Positions 15,535 through 25,300 of a DNA stretch of 64,000 nt are shown one piece after another. The DNA is from Tenuibacillus multivorans (GTDB lineage Bacteria; Bacillota; Bacilli; Bacillales; Alkalibacillaceae), in the NCBI RefSeq assembly GCF_900103915.1, contig NZ_FNIG01000006.1:62001-126000 (forward strand), written 5' to 3'. A model generated the notes under the pieces. It was not told where the DNA came from and ran no database searches. It saw only the letters and a program-made list of their open reading frames with translations. Both the position numbers and the translations under genes were made by a program. Positions within the stretch are counted from its first letter, which is position 1. Each line of letters begins with the position of its first letter.

Positions 15535-16999
15535 CATTAGTCCTTAATATAAGATTTAAAATGAATGATTTGATGTCAATGATGCGCGAATTTTCTAAAG
15601 GGATATCGGCACCTGTGATTAAAAAAGGAATTGATGACTCTTGTTTGTGCAATGAGCCGTGACTAGCTCCACCTAAATGATAAGGTGTTGATTGAGCAAT
15701 AAACTCACAACCAGGCTTAGCGTTGATCACGATAAATCGACCTGAATGCGAATGTAATGCCCCGTGTAATCGAGCTAACACATCAGGGTAATCATTGTAC
15801 GTTATTTTTTGCTGGTTCATTTTATCAATATCTAACACAGCTAAATCGCCATCTAGATCCCAATTCTGACCGTAAATATCTTGAACATGTCCTTCTGGTG
15901 CAAACCTTAATTCTCCTTCCTTAGAGCCAGATACTACAACATTTTGAGCCTCTTCTTTCCATGCGATCACATCAATACGCCGATCGTGTCGTAAGTCACT
16001 TACCACTCTTGAGATGGGCAATTCTTTATCTAATACATAAACATAAGCCATTCGTTGATTAACGGAGATAACTAGTTGATCCGAACTTGTCACAGAATCT
16101 TGAATCTTATGAATGCGATAATCTTTAAGGATTTTCCTAAGATTAATTAAGACATCGTTAAAGTTCCATCCTTGTGGCGCTTGGCCATTATCTCCAATCA
16201 CCATCCATATATTTTGATCGATGGCCTCTTCCCAACTGTCATAAAGATTCAGTGTCTTTTGAATCTCTTTATCAATTTTCGAAATCCCACTTATGTCATA
16301 AGGTCGTTTAAAATGAACTCGAACATCCATATCTTGAAATATACAAAATGTAAAAGATGGTAATAGGTTATTTTTAATTAAGTAACGCAGTTCACGGCCT
16401 GCAAACTTACGATTTCCCCCAATCATAAAGGGAGCAAAACTAGGTTTCCTAAAGCTTGAAAATGCTCCTAGAGATAAATAGTATGGTGCGTTGGTAGTGA
16501 TTTTGTCATCAAGGTTTGTTATCGCTTGTACGAACTTAGGCACCGTTAAGTCATGACTTTGTTTTCCTCGATAAACAAAAGAATTAATACTGGCTCCTTT
16601 GTGTCCATATTCATCGAGTTCTTCAAAAATGGTTTTAACATTCTTACTTAAATCAATGTTGTTTAATCGATGAAACATATTTCGCATAGATTGACTGAAC
16701 CCAATACGAATCGTTTCGCGAAACCCCGTCCCGTAGTTTACCATCTCGCGTTTATTCTCATCGTACCAATTTAAAGCTGGAACCTGGTGTTGATCTGTAT
16801 AAGTTCCTGTAAATAAACTACTATCAATGGTTACGGACATAGTTGGAAATGAACTAACCATATTAGGCGTAAAGTTGCCATTTTCCTTTAAAAACTTCAA
16901 TGCTGGAGCTTTTCCTTTTTGTATCGCTTTTTCAAGAGGATCTGCCAACAAACTATCAATATTGAGTAAAATAACGGGTTTATGATTTGTTTCAGGCAT
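15530..16999 (-). CDS. Alkaline phosphatase superfamily protein (nucleotide pyrophosphatase/phosphodiesterase type)
   Basis: A 489-residue cytoplasmic-looking protein (no signal peptide) with the alkaline phosphatase fold, type I phosphodiesterase branch. Seen: the first metal Asp in VILLNIDSLL, the nucleophile Thr in SFPTMSVTID, GDNGQAPQG at the second metal site, and GGASHGS with the late His ligand. The usual sDHG motif is GDNG here, so one metal-binding His is replaced by Asn. Substrates of such Bacillaceae proteins are not known. The RBS AAAGGATGAGC precedes the ATG. It converges with the GDPD gene. Confidence 0.8.
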   Translation of the reverse strand: MPETNHKPVILLNIDSLLADPLEKAIQKGKAPALKFLKENGNFTPNMVSSFPTMSVTIDSSLFTGTYTDQHQVPALNWYDENKREMVNYGTGFRETIRIGFSQSMRNMFHRLNNIDLSKNVKTIFEELDEYGHKGASINSFVYRGKQSHDLTVPKFVQAITNLDDKITTNAPYYLSLGAFSSFRKPSFAPFMIGGNRKFAGRELRYLIKNNLLPSFTFCIFQDMDVRVHFKRPYDISGISKIDKEIQKTLNLYDSWEEAIDQNIWMVIGDNGQAPQGWNFNDVLINLRKILKDYRIHKIQDSVTSSDQLVISVNQRMAYVYVLDKELPISRVVSDLRHDRRIDVIAWKEEAQNVVVSGSKEGELRFAPEGHVQDIYGQNWDLDGDLAVLDIDKMNQQKITYNDYPDVLARLHGALHSHSGRFIVINAKPGCEFIAQSTPYHLGGASHGSLHKQESSIPFLITGADIPLENSRIIDIKSFILNLILRTNG

Positions 17000-17085
17000 T
17001 TGTGCTCATCCTTTATTTGACATAACTTTCTTCTACATAATCTCTCCTTTGATGATTGTATCTATACCGCTATTAATAAATACAA

Positions 17086-17114
17086 AAACACGTGAATTTC
17101 TAGAAATTCACGTG
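17086..17114 (-). terminator. Terminator of pbpC
   Basis: A near-perfect palindrome with arms ACACGTGAATTTCT and AGAAATTCACGTGT is followed on the minus strand by TTTTGTATTTATT, just past the PBP3 stop codon. Confidence 0.85.
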
Positions 17115-17121
17115 TAAGAGA

Positions 17122-19161
17122 TCATTCATAAAATTTTTTCGCTAATTCGACAACATAACCACTTCCACCGCTGTCTTGTACGCCTTCAATTAATATTGTT
17201 AATATCATTTCTGGATTTGATTGATCATAGGAGACGAAAATCCCATTTTCAACCCCATCTTCTTCCTGACTCGATTTTAATTCTGCTGTACCCGTTTTAC
17301 CAGCAATTTGCCGATTAGGTAAGTTTATGCTTTGAGCAGTACCTTGAGAGACCACTTTTCTAAAAAGCTGTTGTAAAAGCGATGCTTGATCTTCAGAAAC
17401 CATATCCTCTATCAAAACCGACTGTTCCTCATTTAGAGTTAATAATGGTGTCATAACATCGCCGTTATTAACAACACCGCTATATAATGACGTTAAATGT
17501 ACCATATTCATAAGCATTTGGCCTTGGCCATATGATGTATCAGCTAATAAGACATCATGATCAAATGAACCGCTATTTGATATTTGTGACTGGTTGACTG
17601 GATATTCAAATGGAAAATCTTCGCCAAACCCTAACCTTTCTAGCCCAGCTCGAAACTGTTCGCCACCAATGTTTGTACCTAACATAGCAAAATAAATGTT
17701 ATCCGAATTAACTATAGCGCTTTCTAAATCCACTTGTGTATCCTGTGTGTAAACTCTTGATACATAATAATTTCCCCAGGAAGCGTCCTTTTGCCACGTA
17801 CTACCATTAATCGTCACTTGTTCCTCTGGTTCCAGGACACCTTGATTGAGTCCAATAGCTGTTGTCATAAGTTTAGCAGTCGATCCAGGTGAATAGCTTG
17901 AAGCGAAACGGTTAATCGTTGGACGATTTTCATTTTCCATTAACGCATTGTATTCTTTCTGCGATAGTCCTAACACAAATCGGTTCGGATCAAACGCAGG
18001 AAAACTTATAAGGCTTGTTACCTCTCCCGTTAATGGATTCATGGTCATCGCTGTTCCATTTTCCTCTTTAAGTAAATCGTATAACTTCTCCTGGATATTC
18101 ATATCTATCGTTAATTGAACAGTTTCACCATCCTTGGCGTCCTTTTTAGCGACAGTAACGGTTGACTGATCAGTCTTTTCGATATATATTTCGACACCTT
18201 CTTCACCACGCAATTGTTCGTCATACAATTGCTCTAAGCCTCTTTTTCCAATACGATCCTGAGAGGAGTAACCTTGACCCTCCAACTCTTCTAGCTCCTC
18301 TGCTGTGATACTACCAATATAACCCGTTAGATGAGCTGCTTTTTTACCAAAAGGATAGACACGATCCATTGAAATCCTAGATGTAACGCCATCGATTGAG
18401 GTTGCTTGCGTTACTAGATCTTTCTCTTCTAAGCTTAGTTTGATTATCGGTACAAAATGGTGTGGCTGTACCCAGCTCTGCTCATATTTATCTTTAATGC
18501 TATCTTCGCTAAGATCTAATATATTGGCTAGTTCTGATAACGAAGACTCATGAAAGTTTTCAAGTACAACTCCGAGCTCATATACTTCACCGTTCGTAGC
18601 CATTAACTGGCCGTTCCGGTCAACGATTTCGCCTCTCTGAGCCGGTAATGATGATAGACGAACTTCATCACCATCTTCTAGGTTCGGTAAAATAAAAGAT
18701 GGATCCCATTCCACATGCCACGGACTTTCAGGATCTATTTCCACCTCCCCTTCACCAACGTATTCCTCATCGACTTGCTTTTCTAATACAACATCTTTCC
18801 GGTAATCCACTTCTCCAGCAAGCGTTTGAAATGATATCGATACTGGTACTTCATATGAGGTTAACGTTTTAAAGTCCTCTTCAGTTATCTCTTGTTCTTC
18901 TAAAATTTCAACAGATAACTGATCCACTTCTAATGTGTCGTACAGATGTTCATATCGTGTTCCATAGTCCTCAAATGTGTATTCAGCTTTTGTCCGTTCT
19001 AATAAATACTGATCATACATGTCTTGAAATTCACTTTGTTCCCATAAACTAATATAGTCATGTAAGTAATCATATGGGTTCGTAAACTCAACTGTTTCCT
19101 CTTCCTCACTACACCCCACTAAAATAACGACTACGACTAAGAGAAATAATATTTTTTTCAA
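17122..19161 (-). CDS. pbpC: Penicillin-binding protein 3 (class B transpeptidase lipoprotein)
   Basis: A class B penicillin-binding protein that cross-links peptidoglycan; closest in layout to B. subtilis PBP3 (668 aa) and S. aureus PBP2a. Seen: a lipoprotein signal with lipobox LVGC (Cys17), an NTF2-like MecA_N domain at about 25-140, the PBP dimerisation domain opening SSLPAQRGEIVDRNG near 170, and the transpeptidase domain with Ser427 in STAK, SDN near 488 and KTG at 622-624. The start is TTG, preceded by AAGAAGGTGG. This layout is associated with low beta-lactam affinity in relatives; that is inference here. It is followed by a strong terminator. Confidence 0.92.
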   Translation of the reverse strand: MKKILFLLVVVVILVGCSEEEETVEFTNPYDYLHDYISLWEQSEFQDMYDQYLLERTKAEYTFEDYGTRYEHLYDTLEVDQLSVEILEEQEITEEDFKTLTSYEVPVSISFQTLAGEVDYRKDVVLEKQVDEEYVGEGEVEIDPESPWHVEWDPSFILPNLEDGDEVRLSSLPAQRGEIVDRNGQLMATNGEVYELGVVLENFHESSLSELANILDLSEDSIKDKYEQSWVQPHHFVPIIKLSLEEKDLVTQATSIDGVTSRISMDRVYPFGKKAAHLTGYIGSITAEELEELEGQGYSSQDRIGKRGLEQLYDEQLRGEEGVEIYIEKTDQSTVTVAKKDAKDGETVQLTIDMNIQEKLYDLLKEENGTAMTMNPLTGEVTSLISFPAFDPNRFVLGLSQKEYNALMENENRPTINRFASSYSPGSTAKLMTTAIGLNQGVLEPEEQVTINGSTWQKDASWGNYYVSRVYTQDTQVDLESAIVNSDNIYFAMLGTNIGGEQFRAGLERLGFGEDFPFEYPVNQSQISNSGSFDHDVLLADTSYGQGQMLMNMVHLTSLYSGVVNNGDVMTPLLTLNEEQSVLIEDMVSEDQASLLQQLFRKVVSQGTAQSINLPNRQIAGKTGTAELKSSQEEDGVENGIFVSYDQSNPEMILTILIEGVQDSGGSGYVVELAKKFYE

Positions 19162-19194
19162 TAGACCACCTTCTTAAACGAAAGTATACACACA

Positions 19195-19527
19195 TTATTG
19201 ATAATAACTTAAAACCTTTTGCAATTTTAATGCCTTAGTTAAGTCTCCTTCAGCTTTTATCTTGCCCATCATAAATGCACTGGTCGCATTCAAATTCCCA
19301 TCCAATAGCTTCTCAAAATTCGATTCATTCATTTTTAATAAACAATCAGGTTCTTCTAAAAGTTCATCTTTTAGTTCAACTTCACTTTGATAAAATAATA
19401 CACTCCAATGCTTGTTTCCTTCATTAGTTGTAATGTCAAATGAAAATGTTGATGTCATCCCATTATAAGGCTTAGGATTCTTATTCATCTTATCTTTTAA
19501 TATCTCTAACTTATTTTCCATACTCAT
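19195..19527 (-). CDS. SCP2 sterol-binding domain protein
   Basis: A 110-residue SCP2-like protein, a fold with a hydrophobic tunnel for lipid-like ligands. Seen: the central strands TFSFDITTNEGNKHWSVLF, then DCLLKMNESNFEKLLDGNLNATSAFMMGKIKAEGDL in short conserved pieces, typical of the domain's second half (helix, FMxGKxKxxGDL). It is cytoplasmic. The ligand is unknown; bacterial members have been linked to lipid or polyketide handling. The start is ATG 19527 with GGGGGGAATG upstream. It ends 33 bp before the start of pbpC on the same strand, so the two may be co-transcribed. Confidence 0.82.
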   Translation of the reverse strand: MSMENKLEILKDKMNKNPKPYNGMTSTFSFDITTNEGNKHWSVLFYQSEVELKDELLEEPDCLLKMNESNFEKLLDGNLNATSAFMMGKIKAEGDLTKALKLQKVLSYYQ

Positions 19528-19609
19528 CCTTCATTCCCCCCTAATGCTTCTTATTATATCAAAATTTTCGAAATAATTGTGTTTAATACTTAGGTTAGGT
19601 GGGAATGTA

Positions 19610-19717
19610 ATAACTAAGATAAAAAAATTGGGTTAGGACAAAGGGCAAACCCGAAAAACCTTAATTACCTCCCCCTTTATGTGTCTTGGATGAATGCGTC
19701 CAAGACATTTTTGTTTT
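19610..19717 (+). ncRNA. Putative structured RNA ending in a terminator
   Basis: The 240 bp before msrA contains an intrinsic terminator on the plus strand: TGTCTTGGA, 8-nt loop, TCCAAGACA, then TTTTTGTTTT. No coding frame feeds it, since the upstream gene is on the other strand. Ahead of it GGGAATGTAAT can pair with ATTACCTCCC, enclosing a small GGG-CAAA-CCC hairpin inside a GGTT/AACC pairing. A C-rich single-stranded stretch (CCTCCCCC) resembles the seed of regulatory sRNAs such as FsrA or RoxS, without matching either. It could be an independent sRNA or a terminated leader of msrA. Confidence 0.45.
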
Positions 19718-19742
19718 CTAGGTACATCGTGATTGGTATAAT
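19714..19742 (+). promoter_or_regulatory. Extended -10 promoter of msrA
   Basis: TGG-TATAAT ends at 19742, 28 bp before the msrA start. It lies after the terminator at 19682-19717, so msrA has its own promoter. The -35 region is poor. Confidence 0.6.
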
Positions 19743-19770
19743 ACATGCATAAGAAATTGAGGTGAAAGAT

Positions 19771-20295
19771 ATGACAGATCATTTAAACTTAGCAACATTT
19801 GCTGGAGGTTGTTTCTGGTGTATGGTTAAACCCTTTGATCAATGGGATGGTGTTCATTCGGTTGTATCAGGTTATACGGGTGGGCATGTAGACAATCCAT
19901 CTTATGAACATGTTAAAGAAGGAAGTACTGGACATTATGAAGCTGTACAAATTACATATGATCCATCTAAAATTTCATACCAAACAATTTTAGATTTATA
20001 TTGGCCTCAAATTGATCCCACAGACCCCGATGGACAGTTTCATGACCGTGGACCACAATACCGAACAGCTATTTTCTATCATAATGAAGAGCAAAAACAA
20101 TTAGCCAATAAGTCAAAAGAAAACATCGAAAAAAGCGGTAAATTTAATAGTCCAATTGTGACTGAAATACTTAAAGCAACAACCTTTTATCCAGCAGAAG
20201 AATATCATCAGGACTTCTATAAAAAGAATCCAGAGGAATATCAAGCAGATCGTGAAAAATCTGGTCGCGATGATTTTATTAAGGAAAATTGGTAG
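19771..20295 (+). CDS. msrA: Peptide-methionine (S)-S-oxide reductase MsrA
   Basis: Reduces the S epimer of methionine sulfoxide in proteins. Seen: the catalytic GGCFWC motif near residue 12 followed by SGYTGGHVDNPSYE, the ADP-free MsrA core EAVQITYDPSKISYQTIL, and a PAEEYHQDFYKKN C-terminal region. It is 174 residues, a stand-alone MsrA. A second MsrA fused to MsrB lies at 29691-30650; the two share most core motifs but differ along their lengths. The start is ATG 19771, with GAGGTG 6 nt before it. It is preceded by its own promoter and followed by a bidirectional terminator. Confidence 0.92.
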   Translation: MTDHLNLATFAGGCFWCMVKPFDQWDGVHSVVSGYTGGHVDNPSYEHVKEGSTGHYEAVQITYDPSKISYQTILDLYWPQIDPTDPDGQFHDRGPQYRTAIFYHNEEQKQLANKSKENIEKSGKFNSPIVTEILKATTFYPAEEYHQDFYKKNPEEYQADREKSGRDDFIKENW

Positions 20296-20300
20296 TAAAG

Positions 20301-20338
20301 TAAAAGCCATGTATCACGTAACCGATACATGGCTTTTA
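20301..20338. terminator. Bidirectional terminator, msrA/yuxL
   Basis: A perfect 15-bp stem (20301-20315 with 20324-20338) and 8-nt loop lies between convergent genes, with A/T runs at both ends. Confidence 0.85.
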
Positions 20339-20342
20339 TAAA

Positions 20343-22316
20343 TTATTTTAAGTAATCGTTAAACCATCCAACAATATGATTTAATCGTTCAATTCGAAGG
20401 TTTGGTTTACCTGTTCTTGACAAGTTATGATCAGCTTCAGGAAAACGAACAAATTCCGTTTCTTTCTTTTGATGTTTTAAGGCTATAAATAATTGTTCAG
20501 CCTGTTCCATCGGGCAACGGAAATCACGTTCATTGTGAATGATCTTTAAAGGTGTTTCGATATGATCTACATAAGCGATTGGGGAATGCTTCCAAAGCTT
20601 ATCAAGATCATTTAAATCGGCTTTAATCTGCCATTCGTTAAAGTAATAACCAATGTCACTGACACCTCTAAAGCTAATCCAATTGGATATACTTCGTTGC
20701 GTTACAGCTCCTTTGAAACGGTTTGTATGACCGACAATCCAGTTCGTCATAAACCCACCATAGCTACCACCTGTTACGCCTAAACGATTTTTATCAATCC
20801 AATCGTATTCTTCCAAAATATAGTCCACACCGTTCATAATATCCTGATAATCACCATTACCATAGTCACCGCGTACAGCATCGACAAACTCTTGTCCATA
20901 GCTATGGCTACCTCTCGGATTCACATATAATACCGCATAGCCTTGTGCCGCTAAATACTGCATTTCATGGAAAAAGGTATTTGCATAAAATGCGTGTGGT
21001 CCACCATGAATATTCAAAACCATTGGATATTGTTTTCCCTCTTCGTAATTAGCTGGTTTCATAAACCAACCACGAACTGTCCATTCATCTTTGCTCGTAT
21101 AAGTGATTGGCTTAGGTTCAACAAGCTCGACTTCATCCATGAATTCTTTATTGAAATCAGATACTTGTGTTAATTCTCCTGAAGGAATATCTAATAGATA
21201 TAGCTCACTTGGGTTCGTTGGTTTACTAATAGTTAATATGGCTTTTTGACTTTCACCATCAATATCAAAACCATAAATATGAAAGTCTTGGTGTAGGGCT
21301 GGATAAATTTCACCATTGACATTGCCGTAATATAGATAGACATTACCTTGATCTGAAACAGGGAAATAAAAATCTTGATCACTTGCCCAAATGGCCCCTT
21401 GAAGTACTGCCTGCTGCTGTGTATCGGCAGCCGCAAAATCGCCAACAGGTGCATCCAGGCTTTCCGTCATACAAGTTAAGGTTCCTGTATTAAAATCATA
21501 TAAGTAAACCTCTGCATGCGTGGCATTAAGATATTTTCTACCCATATGTACAAACAATAACTTCTCACCATTCGGTGAAACGTTAAAGTTTAGTGCATAC
21601 CCTTCTTCTGTTTTAATTTCTGTATCTTGATTATTTTTAAGATCATAAATATAAACATTATGGTTAAAGTTGAAATCTTGATTAACATCCTCATCTGTTG
21701 TGTACACAAATGAATGGTTATTAATCCAAGTTTGGAAGACATAATTTTGCTGTCCACTTTTTAGTGTTCTTTCTTCCTCTGTTTTCAATTCTAGTAATCT
21801 AATTTCTTGATACTTCTCTTTAAGTAGTCCAGCACCATCAGCCTTATACTTCATCCGATTAATTACAGTAGGTTTTGGAAGATCTTTCTCTTCTTCTTTT
21901 TCTTCATCATTGGATTCCTCAATGGGAACACTTACTTGATAGACAACTTGATTACTATCTAATGCAAAATGGGCATAAGATACGCTTTCTTTTTCATCAG
22001 TATATTTTTTAGCTTCCCCGCCATTTCTTGATATAATGTATACTTGATTTTTTTCTTCGCGATTGGATAAAAATAAGACTTTCTCTCCATCGGCCGACCA
22101 TCTAGGTTGTGTAACTCGGTCTTGCCCAAAAGTCCATTGAGAGACTTTATTTGTTTTTAAATCATAATGAAAAAGATTCGAAACATATTTATTCTCATCC
22201 TCATCCAAATGCGTTTTAACGAATACGACTTCTTGTCCATCAGGAGAAAAACGTGGATCTGATACAGAATCTATTTTAAATATATCCTCTGCGTGTACAT
22301 AACGTTGTTCTGTCAT
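20343..22316 (-). CDS. yuxL: S9 family acylaminoacyl-peptidase-like hydrolase
   Basis: A prolyl-oligopeptidase family serine peptidase of 657 residues, the same length as B. subtilis YuxL. The N-terminal 380 residues form a TolB/WD40-like beta propeller (repeats such as PRFSPDGQEVVF and PRWSADGEKVLF). The alpha/beta hydrolase domain carries the nucleophile in GGSYGGFM, an Asp in the IHNERDFRCP region and His in ADHNLSRTG. It probably clips acylated or short peptides in the cytoplasm, as no signal peptide is present. RBS AAGGGGGA precedes the ATG. It is a single-gene unit. Confidence 0.9.
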   Translation of the reverse strand: MTEQRYVHAEDIFKIDSVSDPRFSPDGQEVVFVKTHLDEDENKYVSNLFHYDLKTNKVSQWTFGQDRVTQPRWSADGEKVLFLSNREEKNQVYIISRNGGEAKKYTDEKESVSYAHFALDSNQVVYQVSVPIEESNDEEKEEEKDLPKPTVINRMKYKADGAGLLKEKYQEIRLLELKTEEERTLKSGQQNYVFQTWINNHSFVYTTDEDVNQDFNFNHNVYIYDLKNNQDTEIKTEEGYALNFNVSPNGEKLLFVHMGRKYLNATHAEVYLYDFNTGTLTCMTESLDAPVGDFAAADTQQQAVLQGAIWASDQDFYFPVSDQGNVYLYYGNVNGEIYPALHQDFHIYGFDIDGESQKAILTISKPTNPSELYLLDIPSGELTQVSDFNKEFMDEVELVEPKPITYTSKDEWTVRGWFMKPANYEEGKQYPMVLNIHGGPHAFYANTFFHEMQYLAAQGYAVLYVNPRGSHSYGQEFVDAVRGDYGNGDYQDIMNGVDYILEEYDWIDKNRLGVTGGSYGGFMTNWIVGHTNRFKGAVTQRSISNWISFRGVSDIGYYFNEWQIKADLNDLDKLWKHSPIAYVDHIETPLKIIHNERDFRCPMEQAEQLFIALKHQKKETEFVRFPEADHNLSRTGKPNLRIERLNHIVGWFNDYLK

Positions 22317-22382
22317 AGTATCCCCCTTATCTAAAATTATTATTTAACTATTATAATTGAAAGAGTTGTATTTGTCGAATAT

Positions 22383-25300
22383 TCAAACGATTATGTTTTG
22401 TTTAATTTCTTTAAATCGAGAGAGTAATTGATCATCATTATAAATCTCTTCTTTATAATTAATTAATTCCTCATTTTCATTTTTATATTGTTTAAATAGT
22501 TGATTAGTGAGCAGATTGTATTCTTCTTCATAATGATGTTTAAACACTTGTTGCATTTGTGAAGTTGAATAGTCTAAAGCTGATTTTGCAAGTTCTTGCA
22601 GTTGTGCATACATATCTTTTATTTTTTGCTCCTCGAAAAACTCTTTTTTATTTTTATAAAGATTAATAATTGGCTCTAGTTGGGTATTATAAATCGCTTC
22701 AAGTAATTCTGGCTCCATCGATTCATTTAGTGTTAAATCCGTCTTAAATAATTTCGCTAACGACGTTTCCCGAATAATATACTGATTAATATCTTTTATC
22801 CTTTCATCCAGCACGCGGTTTAACTTTCGATCAAGCAATATATGTGTCGTCTGAAATTCATTAGATAACTTTTCCTGTAGCTTACTGAACAGCTGCTTAA
22901 TTGCTATTTTAATCTGTAGCTTACCCTTCTTACCATTCGCGGTAACCGTTGCAGGATTAATTGTTTCCTTTAATAAGTCATTAAATTGAATCATGGTACG
23001 GTCTTTAATATGGTGTGCCAATTCATTAATTTCTTGCTTAATTGAATTGATATATAAAGTTGGATCATCCTGTTTAACTTTAGTATTTAATTGGGTTAAT
23101 TCTTGCATTAAACGATTAATAAGGTCCTGCTGTTCAGTTGGGTTTTCGTTTGCTTCTTTTATCGTGGAATCTAGAAACTTCGCTAATCGAGATTGTTCAC
23201 TAACTAAATTAGTAGACATAAGTTGCTTAGCGTCCTGTTCGATAAAATCATTAAATCGCGTGAAAAATCCTTCCACGTCATGTGACAGGTCGTTATCTTT
23301 AAGTAGCCGTTTACTAGATAACGGGTAAATAGCGGGTTGATTAATACCATATTGCGTCAATTGATCGAAAAGATAGTTTTGGACTAATGATAACTCATCT
23401 TTACTAGATGCCAAGTCAGCCGCATTTAGAATAAAAAACATCTTATCTAATGCGAATGCATCCTTAACTCTTCCAAGCTGTAGTAGGAATTCACGATCTG
23501 CTCTTGAAAAGGCGTGATTATAGTAATTGACATATATAATCGCATCCGAATGTTTCACGTAATGGAAAGAAGTATTCGTATGTCTAGCGTGAATAGAATC
23601 AGCACCAGGTGTATCCACTAAGGTGACACCCCGTCGTGTTAATTCACAATCATAGTACACACTGATTTCATGGATAAAGCATGAAATAGATTCTTCCGTA
23701 ACAAACCTTGAAAACTCATCAATCGAAATGATTCGTTCATGACCTAACCATTCACGAGCATCCGAGATGCCTGTTAAAAATGCTTCAATGAAAGATATTT
23801 CTGTTTTCGATAATTGGTCAGTAAAATTAGATTTATTTTTTTGAATGAAACGTGTTACTTCGTTTAAATCACTGAATTCTTGACTTGTAAATGGCGAAAT
23901 CATGTGGCCTAATTGGTCGACCATCATGTCACCATTTTTATATTTAACGCTAACCGTTCCGTGCTCCTTTTCTGGCGTTACAGGACAAATTTTATTAATA
24001 GCAGCAGTTGTTGGGTTAGGTGATGCTGGAAGTAGCTCCTCTCCTACCCATGCATTAGCAAACGATGATTTTCCCGCACTAAATGCCCCAAATAATGCGA
24101 CTGTTAATTCAGTGTTTTGTAACTTATCTAGTTGTTGATTTAGAGCCTTATAAAATTGACTTAATGGCTTAAAAGGCTTGATTTCCTCAATTATTTGTTC
24201 TGTTCGATCAATTATTTGATAGACATCGAATTCATTAATTTTACTTCTTTCTTTTGCTTCCTCCTTGTCGTCTTGTGAAGGATTAGTTGAGTAATCATGA
24301 AGTAGCTCTGTTACATCCATTGATGGTATCTGTTTGTGTAAATCCTCATGGGCTTTCTGAATTGTTTCATTTGTCCCTTTAGCGTTAATTGAGTGATGAA
24401 TTAGTTTTTGCTTTAACGCCTCTTTTTCAGCCTCTAATTGCTGTAGGTTGGTGTATTGATCCATTTCTTCATCTACATCATGTAATTGCCGTTCTAAATC
24501 TGATAAATATTGCTGGGCCTTCTCATCATACTGTAATGACATTTGATCAATTAGTGGTTTGGTTTCTTTCTTAATCAACTGTGTAATGTTTTTCTGTAAT
24601 TGGTTAGTATAGACCAGAACTGAATCGGCATTAACCTCTGCTGATGGATTAACAGCTTGAGATAAATGATCCGATGTTATATCAACTTCAAATTGTTGTA
24701 TTTCTCGATGCAAATTGAAATCATCCATTTGATAGTCTTTTAATTGATTGATTAATAGATGGCGTACATGCCAAATTATTTCCGATTTAACACGTTTATT
24801 AATGTCTGACTGAAACTGCTCTTCTCTGTGTACTTTTTCTTCAAGTGTTTTCTTTTTAGAAAATAACGTACCAACTTTAAACTTGGGTTGAAGCGATTCA
24901 AGATATGCTTTTGCTATTTCACGCGTGTCGAATGTCATTAAATAAGCATTATTTAGTAGATTTGATAAATCATCTTTTAATTGAATATCAAACTGATAAC
25001 GGTCGTTTTCTATTTGGTTCATTTCATTAATCAAACGTTTGTTTGATTCTCGTAATTCCGTTAAGTCTGAATAGTTTTGATTATTTAGTTTTAATTTTTC
25101 ATCAGTCCATTGATCGATGAGCTGTATTAATTCCACTTCCGTTTTGTTATGAATAAGTTGGTCTTTATCCTCAATGATTTGGTCCATAAACGCATTAAGT
25201 TCGTCCAACTGATTGAGTGAGTGGTTCAAATCAATTAGTGTTGTATAAAATATTTTTTCTGGTTGCAGTTGCCACGCCTGGCAGCTGTCTTTTAACGATT

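Noticed and set aside
19640-19680. The AAAGGGCAAACC segment resembles part of a cyclic-di-GMP-I riboswitch
   Set aside because: The second conserved strand (ACGCAAAGCC) and the later tetraloop-receptor elements are absent, and the following gene has its own promoter.
22993-24574. Several open frames on the plus strand opposite dynA
   Set aside because: They have no ribosome sites, their Cys/Ser-rich products are typical of antisense shadows, and they overlap well-conserved GTPase motifs.
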